Source: Pocillopora verrucosa (Eukaryota > Cnidaria > Anthozoa > Scleractinia > Pocilloporidae). From it: 64,000 nt of DNA. The notes beneath the pieces are model-generated. The model saw nothing but the letters and a program-made list of their open reading frames with translations, was not told the DNA's origin and did not search any database. This document shows, piece by piece, positions 34,450 through 46,492 of the stretch. The DNA lies in assembly GCF_036669915.1 (NCBI RefSeq), contig NC_089320.1, positions 22,303,948 through 22,367,947 of the forward strand, read 5' to 3'. The position numbers and the translations under genes are program-made. Position 1 is the first letter of the stretch. Each line of letters begins with the position of its first letter.

Positions 34450-34925
34450 ATACTTACTTTGCTTTGGTAAAGAAGTTATAACTGATTCCGGCTTAAGGAA
34501 TATTTTCTCATCCTTTAAAATCTCAACAATTACTTTTGGTTTGTTTACTCTAACCCAGATAAAATATAAAGTGTTCATTTTGCAAAATGATGACGTGTCA
34601 TTATTATGTCATTATTATGCACTAATTTTACACTCCCCTTCTTTCAAAAGAACCAGCTTTTTTGGTCCTTCTTTGTCCCCTTCGTTTTTCTGTTTCTGGC
34701 GATATTACTTCGCTTTAGTAAAGAAGTTAAAAGTGTCTGATTCTTAAGGAATATTTCCTCATCCTTTAAAATCTCAACAATCACTTTTGGTTTGTTTACT
34801 CTGACCTAGATAAAAAATAAAGTGTTCATTTTGCAAAATGAAGACGTGTCATTATTATGCACTAATTTTACACGCCCCTTTTTTCAAAAGAACCAGCTCT
34901 TTTTGTCCTTCTTTGTCTCTTCCGA
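34450..34925. repeat. Tandem duplication of a ~240-bp unit
   Basis: 34450-34685 and 34705-34925 share TTACTT.GCTTT.GTAAAGAAGTTA, AATATTT.CTCATCCTTTAAAATCTCAACAA, TTTTGGTTTGTTTACTCT and AAGTGTTCATTTTGCAAAATGA. No coding sequence is seen in either unit. Confidence 0.75.
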
Positions 34926-35205
34926 TATTCTGCGTTGGCTACATTCCAAATAAATATTCAATTCATACCCTTATTTCTCGAAAAAAAAACGACGACGAAT
35001 ACGCGACGCATGATAGTAGCAAGTGAGGCCAGCAGAACAAAGGAGCTCAATAAACTCGTAAATGCTTTTGTTATTTGCACCAGTTGATTTTGAATATTTT
35101 GAAAGAAAGATTTAGTGTGGCAAGTGCACTTCTGAATATTTTGTTGTAAGCGCAACGACCCCTCGCTGCTTCTTGTGAGATTGATCATAAGACCGACTCG
35201 ACGAG

Positions 35206-35491
35206 ATGAGAGGCAGGGAGGTAAGTGAATGTAGTTTCTTTTTTAAGCGGATAATTTTATATCATACCTTAGAGTTAATCGAGGAACGATCCTAACTGCT
35301 TGCAGGACTTGCGACAAACTATGCGTGAAAACGCTTTGATAAAGAGTCTTAAATCTATAATGGAACTAATCCCAACGAACAAGCGAGGAGCCAATAGGAA
35401 ATGCAGGTCATTTTATACAGACGGCCTTAAGCGTAGGACAATAGGAGTGATTAAATCTCAGTGGGTTCTGTTTTTGAGTCTGATTGGTTGA
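35206..35491 (+). CDS. Possible small two-exon gene (66 aa), unrecognised
   Basis: ATG at 35206 starts five codons (MRGRE) that end at GGAG|GTAAGT (35220). A CTTGCAG acceptor at 35305 opens a second exon in the same phase: DLRQTMRENALIKSLKSIME, then Lys/Arg-rich PTNKRGANRKCRSF, stop at 35491. Both splice sites are good, but there is no signal peptide, no recognised domain and the neighbourhood is repeat-rich. It may be a fragment of a larger or dead gene. Confidence 0.28.
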
Positions 35492-36029
35492 GAGAGAGTT
35501 TTTAACAAATTAAAATTCAAAACTCCTGTTGAACAACTAGAGACTCAAACTCTCCGGCCTAGTTTTCTAATTTCACTGCTTGCTTGAAACCATAAATAAC
35601 ATATATTTCTGGCCACGATGTATCTCTTCACCGAGGAAGGTTGAATTTTAGTTCTATGAAGATAGCGCGCACACTGAAAATTACACGTAAAACGGACGTC
35701 GGCTTACCATTGATGTCCCCAAATTAAGCAAGACTTCATCACTCCGGAAACCTTTTTTCTTACTCCTTTGCTTAGATTCTCAAAAACAATCGACGAGCGT
35801 AGTAATTTAGAGGTTTGAACGTATTATTATTCTTCAATAGCATAAACTATAGACATTATCATGTACCGTCAAGAGATCAGTGAGTCAAAGTCGAGGTCAA
35901 AGGTACCTGGCCAATATTTGCGATTGCAGGACCTTCTCGGATTGGAAAGCACTGAAAAATGTTCATCCCACAACATGCCCTGAGTAGAAATATATTTCAA
36001 TTCTATTTTGCTGTGACAACCATCATTTT

Positions 36030-36230
36030 CATTTGTGAAAATTCTCTGTTTTCTTCAGCCTAAATTATCAGTAATATCAGTGACACAGTATTTGTACCAT
36101 TTATCTTGCATTTACAATACTGAAATTATGATTGCCATGAAGAAACAAGTGGCTGTATCTTTGCCATTCCATTCTACGTTGCAAAGGTGTTCTCGAAATC
36201 GGTTGCTTAATTGTCTTCCTGTGTTTAGGA
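36030..36230. repeat. Short repeat pair with 34190-34310, plus a PLE scrap
   Basis: CAGTGACACAGTATTTGTACCATTTATCTTGCATTTA and CCATGAAGAAACAAGTGGCT correspond to 34215-34295. At about 36165-36215 GTTGCAAAGGTGTTCTCGAAATCGGT matches the PLE coding strand near 19570. No gene is supported between 35500 and 37440. Confidence 0.45.
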
Positions 36231-37449
36231 ATGATATGCGCAAAACGCTCCACTGGGTTCTGTTGTAGTATCCGATTGTTTTTTTTCGATCATTCGGAGA
36301 GCGAAGTGAAATGAAACCAAATGAGTTTAATTCTTTTTCTTGTTTGTTATCTGTTTTTGTCCTTAAGAGGAATGTAAATCGCCAGACCCAAAGGTATCAG
36401 ATGAAAAAATAAGGCAGTCCATATTCGTTAAATAATCACTTCATAACAGAAATAATTGTACCGTATCTCATAAGAAAGTAAAATTCACCTTGTTGCAGGG
36501 AATTTGTATTCAAGTCCGCATTTAGTCCAGAATGATAATGGAGCCGGCGTCCTTGAAGTTGGTAGGTTACGAATCTGATCCTGGCAACATTAGCCGTTCT
36601 TTAATACGACACGAAATGAAAATGACTAAACATCTCTGATCGTATATGAAAGCGATCCTCGCAGTTATGAATACTTCTTGAGAAACAGTGAAAATAAGGT
36701 CTAAAAAAACTCGGGAGGTCTGAGGGTGAATTACATTCCCCGCCGATCCGTCGACTGAACTTAAATTTTACCATCTCTATTTTTCTTCATATTTATTGTA
36801 TCAGGATTTACTTTTGTTGCAATTCACTTTCTTGATATTCAATCAACAATTTCTTGGAGCATTACATTATAAGCCTGTCGTAGTGGTATGACACATTATC
36901 TTAGAAGCCATGGTGAAGCTTACGGCCGTTAAATATATAATGATTTGGGTACTACTACAAAGATGTAACGCCACAGTGAAAGCCAAAGTTACTTTCGGTA
37001 AAAGTAAATAATTCTCCAATGCACCTCTCTTTAAGAAATGTTAGATCACTCATGATGCCATTGACACAGAAATTATTCTGCCAAAATAAATAAAAATCTT
37101 AAAAATATTCTTCACCCGTTGAAGTTAAATCAACCTGCCTCTGAAACCTTTTTTTAGTTGCCGTTTCTGTTCAAAGAAAGTAATAGAGTGGGGCCTAACT
37201 GATTCCTTTTGTTTAAAATGTGATTGTCCTACTCCCATCCCTCTCCCAATCAATGTTGACAGAGGAAGTTGTCATCAAAGAGATCATTTTCGAAATCACC
37301 ATGGCGAAGGGGAAGGAACGACTGTATAGCGAAAAGAAGGTCTCATAATTTGCACATCAAGTGACATATGTCTGTGACCGGGGCAATCGCCCTAAACGCG
37401 CAGAGAAATAAACGAGAATAGGAAAACTTCAACTTTGTCATTTGATAGA

Positions 37450-37570
37450 AAAATAAGAGCTTCACCGATTACGAAAATTTTGGTACCAGCATCTCACGCA
37501 GTTATGAGAGGGAAACAGAGAGTTTGCGGCCAGCGTTTTGACGAGAAAGTGGGTGAGCAAGTATTTCATT
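37450..37570. repeat. Dispersed repeat, copy 3 of 3
   Basis: The most diverged of the three copies: CAGCATCTCACGCAGTTATGAGAGGGAAACAGA...CAGCGTTTTGACGAGAAAGTGGGTGAGCA. Confidence 0.5.
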
Positions 37571-37907
37571 TTACGCCATATGAAATATTCCTCCGCTCAT
37601 TAGAACCATTAAAGACTCATACTTTTCAATTTCCTGACAACAAAATTTCAACTAAAAGATAAAGGAGTGATGGATAAAATGCAGTTGCACAATTTGGATG
37701 AAAGTGAAAATGCAATTTTGAAAGTCGGAGGAGAAATGCATAACTAGAGTAATATGTCGTCCACTTTTATAGGCGATACTCTATCTTTGAGTTACTAAAG
37801 TTGTTTATTAGTATGAAAGTGTCCTACAAGTTCTGATAAAGAAAGATACAGCGAGAGTCATGTCACGGTGCACCATTTGCAGTGAATCAGAGGAGAGTCT
37901 ATAATCA

Positions 37908-38605
37908 TAAATGAATGAATGAATGAAAAACTTTATTCATGTGTCAAACTCGATCTAGCCGAGGGTAAGAAACCCTCTACTAATAGGGGACACCTAGACT
38001 CAATACAATAAGTTAAAATGTGACTAATTTAACTATTTACAATAGATAAAATTTAAATACGTCATTGACATTAAGAACTAAAAGTTTAAACTACCTTATT
38101 TAATACTCATTATTAAATCAAGTAAACACATAGAGCGTTCCCTGAGCCAGATAATTGTTCATGTGCTACATAGAACACAGTTCTCACAATCGTATTCTAA
38201 TTTAGACGAAAGGTTAGTTAAACAGATCTGTTTTTTAAAAGATTGTAGAGAAGGTGAGGTTTTTATGTTAGTTGAAAGTCGATTCCACAGCAAAGGGCCA
38301 ATATATCTTAGGGAATGTTTTCCATAGGTAACAGTATTAAATCTAGGAATGTGGAAATCTGCGCCTCTGAGGTTGTATGTGGAACTTTTCAATGAAAACA
38401 AATTTTTGACAATCGGTGGGCACAGATTATGCCTCACTTTAAACATTAAACAAGTTATATCCTGTAGCCTTCTTTCATAAAGAGATTTTAAATTAGCCTT
38501 CTTAAGTAATTGCTCATATGTGGATTTACTATCTCTGAAGACTGCACGCAAACCCCTCTCCTGAGTGCGTTCAAGTGAAGTTTTCAAGTGCGTTCATAAT
38601 GAAGG
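37908..38605 (-). mobile_element. 5'-truncated LINE 3' end with (TTCA)n tail
   Basis: The minus-strand frame 38587-38159 reads LERTQERGLRAVFRDSK, YEQLLKKANLKSLYERRLQD, CLMFKVRHNLCPPIVKNLF and GPLLWNRLSTNIKTSPSLQS. This is the well-known C-terminal tail of non-LTR reverse-transcriptase ORFs (L2/CR1/Jockey-like). A 3' UTR follows, then AATAAAG and TTCATTCATTCATTCAT at 37912-37930. It is truncated at the 5' end, as is usual. The frame is still open, suggesting a fairly recent insertion. Confidence 0.75.
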
Positions 38606-39471
38606 CATCCAATAAACATTCCAAATATTAATTAACTATGCCAGTTAATAATTACTTCACAAAGAATCTATATTTACCAAGAAAACGATTATGGACAATT
38701 CTCTCGCAAAGAAATATAGACAAACTGACTTACTATCAGTATCATAGCTTTTCGACAAAACTCACTGATATATTCTACAGTAGTCGTTGTATAACTCTAC
38801 AAATCGTGGACCTATAGAACTTCCATTCATAGCTAACGGTGCGAAAAATTATTATCTGTGCATGCAGTTCTGCATTGAATTTCTTCAAGAGAATATCAAA
38901 CCGAGTACAAGAAGAAAAGCAGTAATTTTACCCTTCGAAAAACATAAACATTTTAGTCTTGTTATCTGCCGCCTTCTTGAATCAAATAGGATACACTTTC
39001 TCATGCAGAGTGCAGTAATTGACCCTAATGGTTTCCTGGTCTTGTTTTGAGTTCGATGAATTGCGACATTTGCTGATTTTCGAATAATATCAGTAATAAG
39101 TCAACTCATTGTGAGATGACGTTTCAAATCAATCGATTATGGTATCCCATCTGTACATATGGAAAAAAATTTTGCGTCTTCCCTACGTTTAGTTTGTAAA
39201 ACAGAGCGAAATATTTTACGGTCGTGACGAGAAAGGTTTGGGTGTATTACGCGATTCGAGCAAAGCCTCTCTCGTTTTTTTCAGTACCGCTACTATCGCG
39301 CTTTGTTTTATTTGCTAAATGTCTGGAACAGGTAAGAAAGGAAATAGGTGGAACTTCCAAGGACTTAAACTGAAAAAAAGGTAATATCTTGAGGTGGATA
39401 AAATGGTCTCTGCCTACGTCTACTAGACATCTGTATTTTAACAGGCACCAGGAACCCAACGGGCGGGAAAG

Positions 39472-41307
39472 TCACAAAGTACCTCCGATCCAGAACTGAG
39501 TCGTTGCATTTGAGCTTGAAGTACAACGAAATTTGGGATTCACCTTCGAATACAATCCAAAGTTGTCCTCGTTTTGTACGGCTGCGTTTGTCGTGTTTCC
39601 GTCGAAATCACAGTCTGCTTGTTTAGAACTGTCGGTATGCAGAGGAAAATGCCCTTTTTTATACCAGGTTTTCATTGTGCAATTCCGACACTCATTTCCC
39701 CGGATGTTCACATATTCAAACGGTCGACATTTAGGTACATCATCGGAGGGTACGTCACTGATGATGTCAAAGTGTTCAAGCGAGGCTCTCAGGTAATCTG
39801 TATATACGGTGCCATCTGTGTTGTATCGGCAAGTAGCTCTCCAGTGAGTCGAGTGATTTCTGAGCCAAAGCAGGTTAGGTCGTTTGATGAGGTAGGCCTG
39901 CCAGTTTGGATCATCACCGCTGATAGCTTGGTAGTCATCATAAAACGTGACATTTTTCTGCAGACAGATAGGGTCGACTTCAGTTGATGAAGATCATAAT
40001 TATATTTATTAATTACATTAAGATCATTGCAACTAGAAACAAAAATTAAACCGGCTAAGATAGGCCTGACAATTTGGAGCATTACCGCTGATGGCCTTGC
40101 ATCTGGATGATAATAATAAAAATACGATTCCTCCTGTTGACAGAATCGGTTGTCAATATTAGTTATCATAACTTCCAAAAGAAACCAACGTAGCTGACGA
40201 AGCAAGCAAATCAAAGGACCAATGTTAAAATGAAAAAATAATTCATTTTGGAGGTACTAAAATAATAATCACATCCTCACCACCTTCTCTGCATAAATAA
40301 CTAATGATAAATGGTCTTTTCTCAGGAGAATTACCTGGAAAAGATCTTTGCTGGATAAATTAAAGGACTCAATCAGGTTCCAAGCGAAACCAGGCTCTGA
40401 ATCAAAATCACAGAACACTCGGAAAGTTTGGTGGCTGTCATCAATGAGTGTGAACAGTCGCGACCAGCGGAACCCGGCTAATTTGTACTCCTGACAGCTT
40501 CTTCTCAGCCAACTCTCGCAGTGTTTTCCAACAAACGGCAGTGGACAGGAACAGCTGTATCGAACACTTGTGGACTCACAGACCTCAGTGCAGGTTCCTC
40601 CATTAAGACACGGACTGTTTCTGCAGCAGCCATTGCCACAATTGACGTCACCAGTACAAGGAACGATATTATTATGACCCTTATATACAAAATTGATTAA
40701 AAAAGAATATGTTTTTATCGCTATGTTATTCTTATGATTTTAATTTGAATGTGAGTTTAATATTGGCATGAACGTGTCTTTTCTCACCAATTTATAAAAG
40801 CATGTCCTCTTAATTTTCAAGAAGTCTTTTGGTTTAATGCATTCCGCGTTGGTCCATGAAAACTATCCTTTTTCAATATTATGAACCAGTGAGATCACCC
40901 AATGGCGAATAATATCTGATGTCAGTGAAGCAAAGGGCTAAGAGTTAGTTACATTCTACCTTGGTCGAGTCAATCAGTATCAGTTCAATGCTTTCCAAGT
41001 ATCTGACTGCACAATTGGAATTGGGTAACCGGAATCTCATGGAAGCTCAGATTTACCCACTCTCTATGCAATTGTTCTCTTTCTCCTTGAAATTCGTTGG
41101 AGTTTTAATTCTTTTTGATGACATTTTGATATCTTCAAAAAACGGAAAAGTTTTATTTCTTTTTTTTTTTTTTTTTATAGAAATTTAGCACTCACATGAA
41201 GAAACATTTTGAGGGGTAAAGAAAGTAATTATAATGTATTTTTTTTGCTTTAATGTAATAATCTTGCACCGATTATTTCAACAATCTATCGTCAGGTAAA
41301 AATCTTA

Positions 41308-41354
<47 letters not shown>

Positions 41355-42447
41355 GGTTTCTCTTTGGCCTCCATAGTTTAAATAAAAGAAAGGAATTTCA
41401 TTCGAAAAACAGAATTTGCTATAATTAATTTTCCATCCTATACTATTCGTTACTGATTACTCGTTCAAAGGCTCTTTTCTTGGATTTTGTCAGCCTTTTA
41501 GGTGTTGATTGGACTCAAAGGGCCCCTTCAGGGATTTTGTTGCTAATTTGCCCTTTCAGGCTCCAAAGGCCTTGTTTTGGGATTTTGGTACGGTTTACAG
41601 TAGTAGGTAAGAGTGGCTCTATCCTTTTCTAAGTTGCTCTATTCTTCAGTTGCTCTATTCGTTTAAACAAGTTAATTTTTTTAGTTTTTAGTTTGTATCT
41701 CTCGTATTTTGTCCATTATTTTATTTGTAGATTGGTTTTTTTTTCGATATTTTTCGCTTTGTTGATTTTGTTTTTTGTCATCTTTTTATTAACACCACTT
41801 TCTGCTCTTTCACGCGATTTTGTATCTTATTCATTAGTTGTCACCTGTAATTACGTAATCACTAGCACCTCGATCTTATTTAAAGCTCTTTTTTATTCAA
41901 AAGTAACAAATAACTGAAGAAGGTCTTTGACCGAAATGTTTTTAAATTTTTTACCTTTTTTACGTCAGAAGTTGTCCATCCTCGCATTTTTTTTAACTCG
42001 CTCTATATATACATATACATATATATAAACACTTTTTATCTCGATCAAGATGAAGGCTACAAAGATGCTTTGTAAAATACTATATGACAAAATAAAATTT
42101 AGTACCTTCGTGGAGTATTCTCTCAGCAGTACGTAGTAGATGCTTCCAAGGATGTTTTTCAGAGAGTTCTTGCTGTTTAAATGGCTGTATTTGTTCAACT
42201 CGCAATATTTGGTTTCGTTTTTGACTTTGTAGTTTATCGACAAACATTGACAGTCGTTTATACACCACAAGTAGCACTGTGCCGGGTTTGAAGTGACAGA
42301 CCTGTGAAAAACATGGCCGACGAGCTCTTGGTCCTGTTTGGCATGTTGTTGCACATTAAAATGGATCTTTTCACATTTTCCTGTAAGGCAGTCTCCTTTA
42401 ACTCGCAAAACTAACATTAATATAAAAAAAAACTTTACATCCAACAT
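39472..42447 (-). CDS. Array copy 3: secreted PAN + EGF + fibrinogen-like protein, intact (390 aa)
   Basis: Exons 42447-42106, 40679-40335 and 39957-39472 (342, 345 and 486 nt) all join in phase 0 at consensus sites (AAG|GTACTA, CAG|GTAATT; TATAAG, CTGCAG). The second exon reads HNNIVPCTGDVNCGNGCCRN, then SPCLNGGTCTEVC, CSCPLPFVGKHCES, SCQEYKLAGFRWSRLFTLID and FRVFCDFDSEPGFAWNLIES. Exon 3 reads YDDYQAISGDDPNWQAYLIK, CRPFEYVNIRGNECRNC and FWIGGTL. The start MLDVKFFFILMLVLRVKG gives a signal peptide; an upstream in-frame ATG at 42477 is less likely by comparison with relatives. It is the most diverged intact copy (NCGNG for CSNG; FRWSRLF for FTASGLY), which points to functional divergence rather than recent duplication. 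Confidence 0.85.
41314..41352. repeat. (TA)n microsatellite in intron/spacer of array copy 3
   Basis: About 19 uninterrupted TA dinucleotides lie within intron 1 of copy 3. Confidence 0.95.
41911..41947 (+). ncRNA. Hammerhead-like motif, weak stem I
   Basis: CTGAAGA (core), AGGTC-TTT-GACC (perfect stem II), GAAATGTT follow the hammerhead order CUGANGA/stem II/GAAA. Flanks for stem I are A/T only (AATAA/TTTAAA) and pair poorly. It probably marks the end of another PLE-type element, in intron 1 of array copy 3. Confidence 0.4.
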
Positions 42448-42719
42448 TGTTAACGTGTTAACACCCCACTCGAGCAAACAATGTTTCTCGTGATGACTTT
42501 CTCGAACAGATGGATGAATAATTTAGACATTGCCTTTCTTTTATAGATCAATCGGGATGCGAGAAACTAAGCCAATAAGGTTAGTGAAAAGATTATCATA
42601 TTTTACAACTCGAACAAACTAATTAAATTAATATCTTCTCGCTATCATGGCGACCAAATAACTCCTTTAATTGTTTTTATAAAGATCACCTCCCATGAAC
42701 CGTAACTCGATATTTCATT

Positions 42720-43860
42720 CTGCAAAACTCCGAGCGTCTACAAATCAAAACATATTTCTGAAAGCCCGTGGTTAGAGTAAAGTGGTTGTGGATTTGCAGA
42801 CAATTTTGTGGTTTCTATTCTAGCATGTGCATATTTTTTATCGTTACTACAATTGTTGAAAATATCTTGTGCTAATGAAGTTGAACACAGATCACTCGAG
42901 AGAGCTCTATTGATGTTTAGCCTTTTGATATGCAAATTCACTGAAGTATTTCTTATTAATCAGACTCGCTTTTCAGTTATGTTTGGACTGAAAAAGACGA
43001 AAGAACGTAAGAGAAAAGTAAAATAAATGAAAATTACAGAAATTACAGCAGAAACAAAATGTCAGGCAGAGTTCCACCATTATGTTTTTTGTTAGCCGAT
43101 GTAATGAACTATGATTTTACGACTGTATAATATTTTCATTGGCTATTAATAATTCAGCGGAGGATCCAAGGGCCTATTTCTCGAAGGTTGTCCTAACCAA
43201 AAATGGAGCTGTTGTGTTTTCCTTCAAGATAGGGGTTCCAAAAGTTTTGAAAATTTTACAATAAAACTATCAGCTAAAGAAACAAAATGGACTGGTTAGG
43301 GTGCCATAACCTGCTTCTCTAATCTTAAATTTTTGATTTTAAATATTGCCTTGGGTCTGTTAAGTTACCGGAACTTTCGTTAAACGTATCCTAGGCTACG
43401 TTCTTCGCTCTGTACCCTGTCAGGCCTGAAGCTTTTGCGATGAACAGTAAGAAAGAGTGAAAATAATGTTTATTCTTTTGGTCATCTGCTTAATAGACAC
43501 AAGATATATGGCTACTTCGCCATTAATATTACTTTAGGGGGACACCCGGAGAAATTTAAAGAATTTTTAGTTTTCTTGAAAACTGGCTCGATCTGCGTGA
43601 TTACGTTTCAAGACACTCGCCAACAATATTACTTTCGGGGGCAGTTGGGGAAATTGAGAGACTTATCATTTGTCTTCACATTTGGCTCCATTTGTCTGGT
43701 TACCTTCTTTCAAACTGTCGACGATAAGTTTTGTACTTTCTCTGCCATAACCATTTACAGATCGATCTTTACGTACATTTGCAATTGAGCCAACGATTCA
43801 CATTCAACGGCCTTAAATTGAAATGGGACGATGAGATGATTTTCGACTCAAACCTTATCG
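42720..43860. repeat. Spacer modules V (copy 2) and W (partial)
   Basis: 42720-43260 matches 26330-26930, and 43430-43850 matches 31560-31930. This is the spacer upstream of array copy 3. No gene is supported. The CCAAT motif at about 42571 and AATAATTTAGACAT at about 42516 are the diverged promoter of copy 3. Confidence 0.6.
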
Positions 43861-44139
43861 TGTTGTTTATATTTATTTTAACTTAGTTTGAATAAAAGAC
43901 CTTAAGTCATAGCCGTACAACCTCACCACATCTATATAGTAATCTTTATTGCACGCTACTCGTCTAGAAGGTCAATTTTTACGCCTAACGATTCAAGTTA
44001 GCCCCGTTGAGACCCTCGAATATGATGAAATGAACCCCTCCTATCAAAAAATTGCAGTTAATACAGTGGTCACATTACCTCAGTATTTTATAAATCTTCT
44101 ATAAAAATCATTCTATAAAATTCAAAGATCTTAGTTGCA

Positions 44140-44870
44140 TTTCTGAATGAGCTTTTAATCAGATTCTAGTTAATCTACTTAATCAAGCCTGCCCTCCCCC
44201 CTCCCCTCCATTTGCAAACTGAGACCTTATAGTTATTTTACAGTGGTGGTATGACTACCGCTCAGCCTTCCTGGGATGCAAAACGTATCCACAGCTTCCG
44301 CCCTTTGTCGAGATTTTTTATTCACAGCTTCCTTTTGACCCAGGTATTTTTGCATAGTCTTTCTGGGAAATTTAAAAAATATATGCGTAAGATTAATTTT
44401 GAAACAGCTGAGATTTGTATAGGAGGTAAAGTTGACGTTTCTGGCGGTGGCGCTTTTGAAAATTTCCAGTACTAAGTCTAACACGTGTAATTCAATAAGT
44501 ATTCAACGTGGAGTTTCGTTGAACACGACCACAGAATTCGCACGGATGGCACTGCTTGAATTTGAACTGTCAACACCGGCTCTAAAAAACGATGAGAATT
44601 TTCTCTTTGGACAACCTTGGAACATACCCCCTACTTACGATGACATGTATCATCTGTTGTATTGTGCGAGGCGTGTGGCATAGCTGCGCCGTAGACACTG
44701 ACATAACCGCTTGGATGAATAATATTTAATTGCACATTGTTCTGGTTCAATAGCGAGATAATGAAAGTTTTTTCATGCATTAATTTTCCCTTTGCTAAGA
44801 TGCTAGTTGCAAAGTATCTGGGCATTTATCTCACTTTAGTTTGTAATCAAATGAAAGTTAGGGGCCATGG
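44140..44870. repeat. Spacer module X (copy 1)
   Basis: Shares scattered blocks with 62130-62560: GCAAAAC..ATCCACAGC, TTTTTTC.TTGATTATTA/GCATTAATT, CTAAGAT.CTT.GTGTAAAGTAT/GCAAAGTATCTGGGCAT. Similarity is weaker than in the other modules. No gene is supported. Confidence 0.4.
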
Positions 44871-45262
44871 AGGGAGGGGATTTTGGGGAATCACATGGTT
44901 TTCAAGGGGGAACGGAGGGTGGGGGGGGGATCAGTTGTCACCAACAGGGTATAAATGAGGGGCCTATAGAAAATTTACTGTCAAATTGAGTGCCAATGAA
45001 GGGGGGAATCATAAGAATAAGAATGAGCAGAGCCTGATGGGGGATCAGGTAACCAAAATCCCCGCCTCCCCTCCCCCCCCCCACTAGACTTTAATAATGA
45101 CCAGTCGCTATTATTTCTTAAGTGAGTTTTATTCTAAAAATTGGTGCAAAAATTCTACTGAAATCATAACTCATATGGTCTGCCGGTTCTATTTCTCGAT
45201 GTGCTGCCAAATGAGGAAGGACAAACTGTCGGTTAGATCTACTGTGTTGTTTGGTCAGTGAA

Positions 45263-46492
45263 CTATTTGCCTCCGATCCAAAACTGAGTCGTATCAACCA
45301 GGTTTGAGGTACAACGGAATTTGGGATTTGTAGTAGCGTACTGTCCAAAGTTGTCCTCGCTATATTTAGCTGGGTCTACCTCGCTTCCGTGAAATTCGCA
45401 AGATCCGCGCCCGGAACTGTCCATGTGGAAAGGATAACTTCCTTTCTTATACCATGTCATTGCGGTACAATTCACGCACTTATTTCCTCGGATGTTCACA
45501 TATTCGTAAGGTCGACAGACACCTGACACCGTGGGTACGTCTCTGATGATACCAAAATCTTCAAGCGAGGCTCTCAGGTAATCTGTATAGACGGTGCCAT
45601 CTGTGTTGTACCGGCAAGTAGCTCTCCAGTGAGTCGAGTGATCTCTGAGCCAAAGGAGGTAGGGTCGTTTTATGAGATAGGCCTGCCAATTTGGGGTATC
45701 ACCGCTGATGGCCTGGTAGTCATCGTAAAATGAGATGTTCTTCTATAGACAGAAAATTTCAACTTCAGTTGGTATAGATCAATATCACATCCGAGAACTT
45801 AAGATCTTTGTAGCTTGAAACAAAAATTAAGCTGAACTATTTTGTTACGTACTCTTGTCAAATTGAAGCGTAACCGCTGATGGCGCATGAGTCTGGATAG
45901 TCATTATGTATAAAACAAGATTTATTTTGCTAACAGAATTATTCGAAGACATGGGAGTGACGAAAGCTTCTAAGAAGAGAGACGAACTTAACATACGAAA
46001 AAAAATTCAAAATTATGAAGGCATTTCCCATTTAGGAGAACACAATTTTCACATCCTCGTTATTTTCTTCAGACGAGAACGTACAGGATATAGTTCTTAT
46101 AGCTTTAAAATCTTAATAAAATTAACTGAAAAAGATGTTTGTTAGACAAATTGAACGACTCGATCAGGTTCCATGCGAACCCAGGCTCAGAATCAAAATC
46201 ACAGAATACTTAGAAAGTTTGGTTTCTGTCATCAGTGACGGTGTAAAATCCAGAGGCGGTTGACCCGGCTGCTTTATAATCCTGACAGCTTCTTCTCAAC
46301 TGAATCTCGCAGTGTTTACCAACAAACGGCACAGGACAGGAACAGTTGTACCGAACACTTTTGGGCTCACAGATCTCATTGCAGGTTCCCCCATTAAGAC
46401 ACAGATTGTTCCTACAGCAGCCATTGGTACACGTGGCGTCATCAGTACATGGAACGATGCTAACTACATCCTTCCATGTACTGATGACGCCT
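45263..46492 (-). pseudogene. Array copy 4: EGF + fibrinogen-like exons only, pseudogene
   Basis: Exon 3 (45742-45263) is fully open (YDDYQAISGDTPNWQAYLIK; YVNIRGNKCVNCTAMTWY; FWIGGK). Exon 2 (46492-46126) retains CCRNNLCLNGGTC and VPFVGKHCEIQLRRSC but has TAA at 46210-46212 (QTF*VFC). Its donor is mutated (CAG|TTAATT), and its 5' end is an inverted duplication that introduces another stop right after the acceptor. I find no exon 1 between 46.5 and 48.8 kb. Confidence 0.87.
46436..46492. repeat. Perfect 20-bp inverted repeat at the exon 2/intron 1 edge of copy 4
   Basis: The arm 46436-46455 (GGCGTCATCAGTACATGGAA) and its exact reverse complement 46473-46492 flank a 17-nt loop. One arm is the normal start of the EGF exon; the other is an inverted copy lying where the splice acceptor should be. 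Confidence 0.92.

Noticed and set aside
40505-40690. Minus-strand ORF beginning MYIRVIIISFL in the EGF exon of array copy 3
   Set aside because: Out of frame with the real exon, which reads CCRN...CLNGGTC one frame over and is fully open.
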